From an uncultured Treponema sp. (GTDB lineage: Bacteria; Spirochaetota; Spirochaetia; Treponematales; Treponemataceae): a stretch of 42,678 nt of DNA. The DNA lies in assembly GCA_946410085.1 (NCBI GenBank), contig CAMJZA010000027.1, positions 1 to 42,678 on the forward strand, written 5' to 3'. Both the position numbers and the translations under genes were made by a program. The notes beneath the pieces are model-generated. The model did not search any database and was not told where the DNA came from. It saw only the letters and a program-made list of their open reading frames with translations. Shown here one piece after another: positions 1-6,095 of the stretch. The stretch's first letter is position 1. Every line of letters begins with the position of its first letter.

Positions 1-2
1 AC

Positions 3-545
3 TACCAGAGCATGCTGGACACGGATACCCTGCTGAAGGGCGAGGATTACGGAGGTCTTAAAGAGAGCATCATCATCTTCCTGTGCCGCTTTGACCCTTA
101 CAAAAAGGGAATTCCGTGGTATACTGTACGGCGGAAATGCGAAGAGGACGGGAGCGTGGAAGTAGGCGATGCTGCCACCGTGCATGTGCTGAACTGCCGG
201 GCGCATGCAAAAGTGCAGGATGAGTCCCTGCGGGCGTTCATGAAGTATGTCCAGACGGATGAGGCGGAATCTGAGTTTACGAGGAGGCTGCGGAAAATGG
301 TTGAAGCACAGAAACAGATTGAAGGGACGAAGAAGCTCTACTTCTCATGGAGCCTGCACGATTACGACGTGCGGAACGAGGGCATTGCCATCGGAGAGAG
401 ACGGGGTGAGAAGCGGGGCAAAAGAGAGAACCGTCTTGAGACTGCCCGGAACATGCTGGCGATGGGTCTGGGAACTCACGAGCAGATTGCCGGAGCAACC
501 GGCCTCTCCCTTGCGGAAGTGGAAGAGCTGGCCGCCCGCCGGTAA
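3..545 (+). CDS. Rpn family recombination-promoting nuclease / PD-(D/E)XK putative transposase, C-terminal part (cut by window edge)
   Basis: The reading frame is open from the left edge (YQSMLDTDTLLKG...) and the visible ATG at 12 is internal, so the N-terminal nuclease core lies outside the window. The phrase MLDTDTLLKGEDY followed by a hydrophobic strand ending IIIFLCRFDPY is typical of the Rpn/PDDEXK_2 family, whose members promote RecA-independent recombination or act as small nucleases. After a charged helical stretch (RRGEKRGKRE) the protein ends in a small helical tail, roughly the last 35 residues, with the motif LAMGLGTHEQIAGATGLSL. That tail is shared with the short gene at 3533-3781. 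A GC-rich stem-loop at 562-588 follows the stop. Treponemes often carry many copies of this family. Family assignment is confident; activity cannot be judged without the catalytic part. Confidence 0.8.
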   Translation, partial: YQSMLDTDTLLKGEDYGGLKESIIIFLCRFDPYKKGIPWYTVRRKCEEDGSVEVGDAATVHVLNCRAHAKVQDESLRAFMKYVQTDEAESEFTRRLRKMVEAQKQIEGTKKLYFSWSLHDYDVRNEGIAIGERRGEKRGKRENRLETARNMLAMGLGTHEQIAGATGLSLAEVEELAARR

Positions 546-641
546 GCTGTCCGCGGGACTACCCCGCACTTGCCCCGTTCATGCGGGGCGGGTTCAGTTC
601 CGTCGGGCCGTTCCGTCAAGGGCAAAGGGCCGCCTGCTTTC

Positions 642-710
642 CTAGAACCTGATGCCCATGCCGAGCGGGTACGGTTCCACAAACAGCAGGAACAGGGGGG
701 TAAGAAAGTG
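642..710 (-). pseudogene. C-terminal remnant of a probable beta-barrel outer-membrane protein
   Basis: Read on the minus strand, the frame ending at the TAG at 644-642 encodes FLLFVEPYPLGMGIRF and then stops. A terminal strand of alternating hydrophobic residues ending in Phe is the usual C-terminal signature of outer-membrane beta-barrel proteins. No matching upstream gene body is visible. The same DNA is occupied on the plus strand by the start region of the small gene at 708-899. I infer that a barrel gene was deleted down to its last strand. The call rests on a short stretch and is tentative. Confidence 0.35.
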
Positions 711-899
711 TGCAGGATTGTTGAAGAATACAGCGACGAGCGCGCCAAAGATGCAACGGCGAAAAGAAATCGTGAGATTGTGGAAAAACTACTGCGTGAC
801 GGGAGTTTCTCCTTAGAAAAGATTTCCAATATCGCCGATGTTCCGCTCGAGCAGGTCCGGCAGATGGCGGAAAAACTTGCCGAGCCGGTCTGCGGATAA
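708..899 (+). CDS. Small helical protein resembling an Rpn-family C-terminal tail
   Basis: A GTG start at 708 is preceded by a purine-rich AGGGGGG ribosome binding site about 6 nt upstream, which I prefer to the in-frame ATG at 570 because the residues before 708 look random. The 63-residue product begins with the CRIVEEYSDERA motif and contains a block (EKLLRDGSFSLEKISNIADV) laid out like the helix-turn-helix-like tail of Rpn nucleases: a helix, a short loop, then a VPLEQVRQMAEKL helix. No nuclease core precedes it. It is either a free-standing tail module or the leftover end of a deleted nuclease gene. No function is assigned. Confidence 0.5.
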   Translation: MCRIVEEYSDERAKDATAKRNREIVEKLLRDGSFSLEKISNIADVPLEQVRQMAEKLAEPVCG

Positions 900-945
900 G
901 GAGAAAGCACTGCAGGGCCAGCCCGCCATGGCAGGCACATGCCCG

Positions 946-3369
946 TCAGCGGCGGCCTGCGGCTTCTTCCATCAGTTCCTTCAGCTCGGCGGCATTGTCC
1001 GCGACGAGCGCTGCCGCAAAGTAGAGGGCCGTAACGGACTCCGTCGTAAGCCTGCCCATCGGCACGGCACCTTCGCGCCACACGTTTGAAGCCGTAGCAA
1101 AACCGCCCAGGTCAACGGCTTTTTCCTGCTGCGAACAGCAGTAAAAGGTAACCCCGTACTTCTTTCCCCGGGCAAGCAGGGGCCGCAGGGAATAGCTGCT
1201 GTCCCGCATGTCGCCCGTTCCCCGGCCGTAAAGCTCCAGAATTACCGTATCCACCCCGCTTTCCGCACCGATCCGGTCCGCAAGGCGGCTTCCCAGCAGG
1301 CCGGGAAAGAGCTTCACGACCTCAAGGCGGGCAGCCGCATCGTTCAGGAGGCTGGCCATCACGTCCTTATCCGGCAGGGGAACGGAGAGAAAGCTTTCGG
1401 AAATGACGCCGCCGGCCCCCTGCCCGCCGGCAGGATTCCAGACCGAGAAGGAATCGTCAGAGCCGCCGGTATACTTCAGATTGAGCGGCGAAAGGAGCCT
1501 GCCCTTGTAGGCGACAAAGACTCCGCCCTTTTCTTCCCGTGCCGTCCGCACGGCGAGCGCAAGACTTTCCTTCGCCTCGGAAGATTCCGAAGGAATCGCC
1601 GAAGATGCGGTCAGGACAATGGGAACTTTTGAAGCGGAAAAAAGCCAGTACAGGAGGGCTGCCGTATAGGGGAGCGTATCGGTTCCGTGGGTCACGACAA
1701 TGCCGGTTGCAAGGCCGCTCTGCAGGTGTTCGGCAATTTCGCCGATCAGGACCGCCCAGTCGGAGGGTTCGGTTTCCTCGCTCAGCATGGAGCGCACCTT
1801 GACCACGCGCACGGGAGTCTCCCCTTCGTCCGCAAGCAGGGATTCCACGAGGGCGCAGTCCCCGGCGGCAACGGTTCCGTCGGCGAGCTTTTCCGCACTG
1901 ATGGAACCGCCCATCGTCAGCACGTAGATGACGGAGATGCCCAGACTTTCCTTGATGATTTCCTTGACGCGGACGGCATCGGCCCGGCCGCCGCTTTCCT
2001 TCATCACGAGGCCCGTCAGGTATTCAAGGGGCGGCATTTCGCCCCGGCGCAGGGACGCGACGGACTTGGGCTTGGCGGCAAGCACCCGGTCAATAATCGG
2101 CTGCAGTTCCGCCCGGTCGGACAGAATGCTCATGCCCGGCTCCTGCAGCAGGGCATCCAGGTCACCGCCCGCATGGCAGATGTCGGCTATCAGCTTCTTT
2201 GCAATGAAGCTGTTTATCCGGCGGGAAGAAAGCAGGCTGATAATCCTCGCATAGTCTGCGCTTTCCAGCTTGCACTGCTTGATGGAAAGGGAATCCTTAT
2301 GCAGCGCCTTCATCAGCTCGCCTGCCATCCAGCGGGCGGCAAGCAGGGGTTCGGCACCGGCGCGGACAGCCTCTTCAAAGTAGTCTGCCCGGTCCTTTTC
2401 CCGGCAGATGAAGACAGAGCGCAGGCGGGAAAGGCCGTAGTCCTGCATGAGCCGCGCCCGGCGGGCTGCGGGAAGTTCCAGTCCCTTATCCTCCCGGGAG
2501 GAGTCCGCAGGAGCGTGCAGGAGGGGAACGGTCACGGCGGGACTGACGGCTTCAAAGCGGTCCTTCTGCTCCCGGTACTGGTGGAATGATTCGGTACAGG
2601 AAAGCTCTTCGTTCCAGAGGCGGCTTTCTGTCTGCAGCACGCTGCCGGAGGACATGAGGTCTTCTTCCCGCGAAAGCTCGCTGTTTATCGCCTTGCGCAC
2701 GAAGTTAAAGGAGTTCAGGTTCCGCAGCTTTACGTACTGGTCGGGCAGGGCGGGGTATTCGGCAAGGGCGACATAGGCGTTGGAACGGATGGAAGCCTCC
2801 CCCGCACCCGGTGAAACGAGCTTGAGGTAGGTGAGCAGGGTGTAGAGTTCTTCAAGAAAAATCTCTGCCTCCTCTCCCAGTTCAAAGCCGCAGCCCGTCC
2901 GGATCCGCATGGTCGGACAGCCGGCATAGGTCCAGTCGACGGTGGCCTTTTTGCCGCCCGCACGGGTGAGCCGGCCCCGGTCTTCTTCGACCCGAATCTC
3001 TTCTATATATATGTCCTTCGTCTTCTGGTGAAAGTCAATCGGCATGCTGCCGCCTTCAGCAACAAGGACGGAAAGGCCGGTAAAGGTCCGGTCGTCCGGC
3101 GGTTCGGGCAGCTTGCCCGTCAGGCGCTCCAGTGCCGCCTCGTCCAGCATCCTGCCGCCGGTCGCCCGCACGAACGAAGAAACCTTGTGCAGGACGGACG
3201 GCTGTACATGGACGGCAGAAAAGGAGACCGGCGAATTATTCTTGCGCAGGAACTCCTTTTTTGCAGAAAGGATGTCTTTGGGACCGCCGTCAGCGCTTTC
3301 GGCAATGAACACACCGGGCACGGCGGACAGCAGGACCCGGACCTCGAGATACACATAGGACTTGAACAT
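946..3369 (-). CDS. GatB-like tRNA amidotransferase subunit fused to an L-asparaginase/GatD-like domain
   Basis: This 807-residue protein has three parts. Residues 1-285 resemble the GatB/GatE cradle (kinase) domain: YLEVRV at 7-12, VEEDRGRL at 127-134, RNLNSF at 216-221, QTESRLW at 246-252. Residues 309-477 match the GatB/YqeY tRNA-binding tail (ADYFEEAV, LISDICHAGG-like helices, EYLTGLVMK). Residues 478-800 are an asparaginase fold, with MGGSI at 486-490, THGTDT at 560-565 and a C-terminal half aligning with type I/II asparaginases and GatD. In archaea GatD (asparaginase-like) supplies ammonia to GatE (GatB-like) to convert Glu-tRNA(Gln); here both halves are joined. The N-terminal domain lacks the usual FYPDLPKGYQIS segment, and several conserved kinase residues are changed. 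The first asparaginase Thr motif reads Ser, which may still act as nucleophile. Start ATG 3369 has AGGAAG 5-6 nt upstream. Domain calls are secure; the reaction is unknown. Confidence 0.85.
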   Translation of the reverse strand: MFKSYVYLEVRVLLSAVPGVFIAESADGGPKDILSAKKEFLRKNNSPVSFSAVHVQPSVLHKVSSFVRATGGRMLDEAALERLTGKLPEPPDDRTFTGLSVLVAEGGSMPIDFHQKTKDIYIEEIRVEEDRGRLTRAGGKKATVDWTYAGCPTMRIRTGCGFELGEEAEIFLEELYTLLTYLKLVSPGAGEASIRSNAYVALAEYPALPDQYVKLRNLNSFNFVRKAINSELSREEDLMSSGSVLQTESRLWNEELSCTESFHQYREQKDRFEAVSPAVTVPLLHAPADSSREDKGLELPAARRARLMQDYGLSRLRSVFICREKDRADYFEEAVRAGAEPLLAARWMAGELMKALHKDSLSIKQCKLESADYARIISLLSSRRINSFIAKKLIADICHAGGDLDALLQEPGMSILSDRAELQPIIDRVLAAKPKSVASLRRGEMPPLEYLTGLVMKESGGRADAVRVKEIIKESLGISVIYVLTMGGSISAEKLADGTVAAGDCALVESLLADEGETPVRVVKVRSMLSEETEPSDWAVLIGEIAEHLQSGLATGIVVTHGTDTLPYTAALLYWLFSASKVPIVLTASSAIPSESSEAKESLALAVRTAREEKGGVFVAYKGRLLSPLNLKYTGGSDDSFSVWNPAGGQGAGGVISESFLSVPLPDKDVMASLLNDAAARLEVVKLFPGLLGSRLADRIGAESGVDTVILELYGRGTGDMRDSSYSLRPLLARGKKYGVTFYCCSQQEKAVDLGGFATASNVWREGAVPMGRLTTESVTALYFAAALVADNAAELKELMEEAAGRR

Positions 3370-3387
3370 AGTAGCTTCCTACGGCCT

Positions 3388-3416
3388 ACTATAGCACAAA
3401 CGGAAATGCGGGTACA
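3388..3416 (-). promoter_or_regulatory. Possible promoter of the GatB-asparaginase fusion gene
   Basis: On the minus strand TGTACC and TATAGT are separated by 17 bp, and the predicted start point at about 3381 gives a 12-nt leader that carries the AGGAAG ribosome binding site. The -35 is weak (3 of 6). An inverted repeat TAGTAG/CTACTA at 3369-3391 overlaps the leader and start codon and could be a hairpin or operator. Confidence 0.35.
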
Positions 3417-3475
3417 GGGGCTGTCCCAAATGGACAAAAGAGGCAGTTCTCCACAGATAAATATATACAGCATGC

Positions 3476-3518
3476 GAGCTTGTGCGAAGCACAAGCTCGG
3501 GGAGTTCGCGTAGCGAAC
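3476..3518. repeat. Paired hairpins, REP-like intergenic element
   Basis: Two perfect inverted repeats stand side by side: GAGCTTGTG/CACAAGCTC with a 5-nt loop (3476-3498) and GTTCGC/GCGAAC with a 3-nt loop (3504-3518). They lie in the leader of the small gene at 3533. A second hairpin with the same GAGCTT/AAGCTC outer stem occurs at 37365-37386, which suggests a dispersed element. A further small palindrome TGTCC-N5-GGACA is at 3422-3436. Confidence 0.6.
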
Positions 3519-3532
3519 GGCAGGGAGGAATC

Positions 3533-3781
3533 ATGAGTGCAGATGCGATGCTGAGGTCTTTGAGCGATGACAGCTGGCGCTGGATAGAACAGGGGCGGAT
3601 AGAGGGGGCAGAGCGTGACAGGATAAGCAGTATCCATAGTGCCGAACGCCGGGGCAGACGCGAACAGGCCCTGACAGCCGCAAAAAACTTCCTTGCGATG
3701 AATATTTTAACTCACGAGCAGATTGCCCGGGGAGTAGGTCTTCCGCTGGAAGAGATAGAGAAACTGGCAGCTCAGATGTAG
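3533..3781 (+). CDS. Small protein with Rpn-type C-terminal helical tail
   Basis: The ATG at 3533 has a clear GGGAGGA ribosome binding site 6 nt upstream and is chosen over the in-frame ATG at 3482, which lies inside a hairpin. The 82-residue product has an unfamiliar N-terminal part (about 30 residues, acidic and Trp-containing) followed by a charged helix and the tail AAKNFLAMNILTHEQIARG. That tail aligns with the end of the Rpn nuclease at 3-545 (ARNMLAMGLGTHEQIAGAT). There is no nuclease core. It may be a free tail acting as a partner or modulator of Rpn proteins, or a decayed gene reopened with a new start. The good ribosome binding site argues it is translated. Confidence 0.6.
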   Translation: MSADAMLRSLSDDSWRWIEQGRIEGAERDRISSIHSAERRGRREQALTAAKNFLAMNILTHEQIARGVGLPLEEIEKLAAQM

Positions 3782-3825
3782 CTGGAACACAGCGGCTGCG
3801 CTGTCGGGAAGGCAGGGGACTGCCC

Positions 3826-3901
3826 TTACGGGGCCGGTGCGTTGCGGACAAGGCGGAAGCCGGAGCAGCAGTTCCGGTCGCTCGGGTTGCCGCAGAAGAA
3901 A
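3826..3901 (-). pseudogene. C-terminal remnant of a formylglycine-generating-enzyme/SUMF1-fold protein
   Basis: The minus-strand frame ending with TAA at 3828-3826 reads CGNPSDRNCCSGFRLVRN plus a short tail. NPSDRN...GFRLVR is the characteristic last strand of FGE-sulfatase/SUMF1-domain proteins, a C-type-lectin-like fold common in many copies in treponemes. Upstream the frame runs straight into the terminator at 3903-3940, so only about 25 codons remain. The asparagine-rich stretch found here in relatives reads N-C-C-S, consistent with a variable site. Function is lost. Confidence 0.55.
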
Positions 3902-3902
3902 C

Positions 3903-3940
3903 AAAAAAACCTCCCTCCGTCTGGAAAAAACGAAGGGAGG
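3903..3940 (-). terminator. Rho-independent terminator of the EIIA gene
   Basis: CCTCCCT-C-CGT and ACG-A-AGGGAGG form an 11-bp stem with one mismatch and a 9-nt loop (3910-3940). On the minus strand it is followed by seven T residues (3909-3903). It ends the transcript from 4499. Confidence 0.85.
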
Positions 3941-4052
3941 CAGAAGGAGAAAACGCAGGGAAGCTGTTCTGAACAGCAGGAAAACAGATTCCCTTGCTAT
4001 GGAAAATGTATATATACGTCGGATATCCCTGCGGACACCCGAACGATTCTAC

Positions 4053-4499
4053 CTATTCGGTCAGAATCCTGATGATCTCAGACTTGTCCGACGTGTCGAG
4101 GATCTGCGCGCGCTTGTCGGCGGACTTGAACAGGAGGCTGACTTCTGCAAGGAACTGCAGGTGCGGTCCCGTCTTGTTCACCGGAGAAAGAGTCATTATG
4201 AAGATACGGCAGGGATCCTGATCAAGGCTGTCAAAGTCAACGGGATTGTCAGAGATACCGATGCAGGCGACGAGGTCAGAAACCGTGTCGGTCTTGCCGT
4301 GAGGAATCGCGATGCCGTGCTTCATGCCCGTCGACATCTTGCGCTCACGGTCAAGGACGCACTCCTTTGCGGCGTCTTTGTCCGTCACCTTTCCTGCCTT
4401 TACGAGTACGTCAAGCAGTTCATCTATAATCTCTTCTTTCGTTGTTCCCTTCAAATGAAGTTCTACCGTTTCCGGCGTCAATACAGTTCGTAAGTCCAT
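4053..4499 (-). CDS. PTS EIIA-type (fructose/nitrogen-family) phosphocarrier protein
   Basis: The product (148 residues from ATG 4499) starts MDLRTVLTPETVELHL and has the GIAIPHGK motif whose His is the phosphorylation site of the mannitol/fructose EIIA and PtsN family. Length equals that of free-standing EIIA-Ntr proteins. No EIIB, EIIC or sugar genes are adjacent and the gene has its own promoter and terminator, so a regulatory PtsN-like role receiving phosphate from HPr is more likely than sugar transport. A longer form starting at 4535 is possible by frame, but its start codon overlaps a perfect -35 box and lacks a ribosome binding site. The chosen start is only about 1 nt from the predicted transcription start. 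Confidence 0.85.
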   Translation of the reverse strand: MDLRTVLTPETVELHLKGTTKEEIIDELLDVLVKAGKVTDKDAAKECVLDRERKMSTGMKHGIAIPHGKTDTVSDLVACIGISDNPVDFDSLDQDPCRIFIMTLSPVNKTGPHLQFLAEVSLLFKSADKRAQILDTSDKSEIIRILTE

Positions 4500-4506
4500 A
4501 ATTCCA

Positions 4507-4535
4507 ATTTTATGTTTAGAATGGGAAATTGTCAA
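4507..4535 (-). promoter_or_regulatory. Sigma70-type promoter of EIIA gene, near-leaderless
   Basis: TTGACA (4535-4530) and TAAAAT (4512-4507) are spaced by 17 bp. Counting 7 nt from the -10 box puts the start point at about 4500, one base before the ATG at 4499. Confidence 0.75.
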
Positions 4536-4583
4536 GGAAAAAAGAGCTTTTTAAGAATAAATCGTGCAATCGGGGATTCCCTC

Positions 4584-4612
4584 TTGTTCTTATGACAAAA
4601 CTGGGTTATCAT
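4584..4612 (+). promoter_or_regulatory. Possible promoter for the gene at 4680
   Basis: TTGTTC and TATCAT are spaced 17 bp apart, giving a leader of about 60 nt. The match is moderate and other AT-rich hexamers lie between here and 4680. Confidence 0.35.
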
Positions 4613-4679
4613 AGTTAAGGAAAGGACTGCAAACCGCCGATAAGAGAATAGAGTACTATTTTTACAGGACGTAACACGT

Positions 4680-6095
4680 ATGGGAAGTGCAGAAAACGAA
4701 GATATCAATGCCAGAATTATCAAGGCAGTTGAGGACAAGGCCTCGTGGTTTAACGGTACCGTCCTTCCGAAGGTACAGGAAGGCTACCGCAATCACCTGA
4801 TTTTTGTAAAAAACCTCACGAATGCACTCCAGCGCCGTTCCCTCATTACGCCGGATCCCTACAAGAACGACAAAAAGATTACCGACGTCAACACCATTGA
4901 CGAAAGTCCCTTCAACGATGCGGACCGGGCTACCCAGCTGGGCATCCGGCTCGGCCAGTACGAGAATATGGTCGATTTCATCTGCACCTATGTCAAATTC
5001 GCCGTTGAACAGCTCCCGACTGCAAAGATAAAGAAACTCGTTGACTTCAACGGATCCTTCTCATGGAACTCGCTGACCCCCAATTCGGCACGGCAGAACA
5101 CCAAGGCCCTCGGTTCCGCCCTGATGGAACTCAAGACCACGACCCAGGGCGGCGGTGTCGCAATGGGCATGCTGTTCGAAAGCATTACCAAGACGGCAAA
5201 GGATCTGGAAGAAATGTCGCGGGATCTGAAAGCCGTCGGCGCCTTCCAGAAAGAACGATACAAGGGTGAAATCCGCAAGGCAATCCTCACCAAGCTCAGT
5301 CCGGAAACGCGGGCAAATGCGGCTGCCCTGCTCGAAGAAATAAAGAAGCAGATGCCGACGGCACTGCCCCGCCGCCCCTTCTCGGCAGAAATCGTTGACG
5401 AGCTGGTCAAAGAGGAAAGCGCCCCGAACCGGGACGAACTGCGGAACAAGCTGCTCCAGCACCTGAAGGTGCAGGAAGCGAAAGTTGAAAAGGAAGAAGA
5501 GTCCGTCAACGTCCATGAGATCATCATGGGAGCGGTACTCGCCTTGGGTTCCATGACGGACCAGTACAACATCGTCATGGGCAAGGTCATCACCAACCAC
5601 GACATACTCGCCTCCGAAGACCGGGGCTTCAAGCAGAAGCTGGCAAACCTCTTCCGCCGCCTCTTCGGGCTGGCGGATCCGCCGGTGGAATACCAGGTGA
5701 TCATCAATAAGAAAGGTTCGGATGAAAAGATGAGGGAAACCATCAATTATAATTCCTTCATGGCAGCCTTCTCCAAGCGCATTAAGTTCTATACTTCGCT
5801 CAACAGCACGGACAGTCCGAACTACCAGAAAATGAATTCCCAGACGGACGATTTCGTCTTCAACTGGGTCAACAAGCAGATGACGGAAAACGGGAGACTA
5901 CAGGTTTTGCTCGGCGCACTGGACGAATACTTCAAGCAGAATACGTCCGGCGTGAACCGTGCAAAGATAAAGGGCATTAAGATGGAGCTGACGACGCTGA
6001 AAAATGCGCTCGTCAAGGTAAATCAGCTTCGCTCCGAATATGCCTCTTATGTCGAGGAGGCGGAGCAGATGAAGAAACTTGGAATAACGAAATGA
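4680..6095 (+). CDS. Conserved-looking helical protein of unknown function
   Basis: A 471-residue soluble protein without signal peptide or membrane segment; I do not recognise its family. It is rich in charged and amphipathic helices, with probable coiled-coil stretches near residues 255-285 (HLKVQEAKVEKEEES) and at the C-terminus (LTTLKNALVKVNQLRSEY). A proline-rich linker around residue 230 (PTALPRRPFSAE) suggests two helical domains. AGGA lies about 12 nt before the ATG. Its TGA overlaps the ATG of the next gene by 4 nt, so its synthesis is probably coupled to that of the secreted peptide-binding protein downstream. This is unusual because one product is cytoplasmic and the other exported. 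Confidence 0.7.
   Translation: MGSAENEDINARIIKAVEDKASWFNGTVLPKVQEGYRNHLIFVKNLTNALQRRSLITPDPYKNDKKITDVNTIDESPFNDADRATQLGIRLGQYENMVDFICTYVKFAVEQLPTAKIKKLVDFNGSFSWNSLTPNSARQNTKALGSALMELKTTTQGGGVAMGMLFESITKTAKDLEEMSRDLKAVGAFQKERYKGEIRKAILTKLSPETRANAAALLEEIKKQMPTALPRRPFSAEIVDELVKEESAPNRDELRNKLLQHLKVQEAKVEKEEESVNVHEIIMGAVLALGSMTDQYNIVMGKVITNHDILASEDRGFKQKLANLFRRLFGLADPPVEYQVIINKKGSDEKMRETINYNSFMAAFSKRIKFYTSLNSTDSPNYQKMNSQTDDFVFNWVNKQMTENGRLQVLLGALDEYFKQNTSGVNRAKIKGIKMELTTLKNALVKVNQLRSEYASYVEEAEQMKKLGITK

Noticed and set aside
1687-2589. Open plus-strand frame of 300 codons
   Set aside because: Antisense to the GatB-asparaginase fusion and free of recognisable motifs.
4500-4535. Longer EIIA protein starting at 4535
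   Set aside because: The start codon overlaps a perfect TTGACA box, there is no ribosome binding site, and the extra residues are not part of the EIIA fold.
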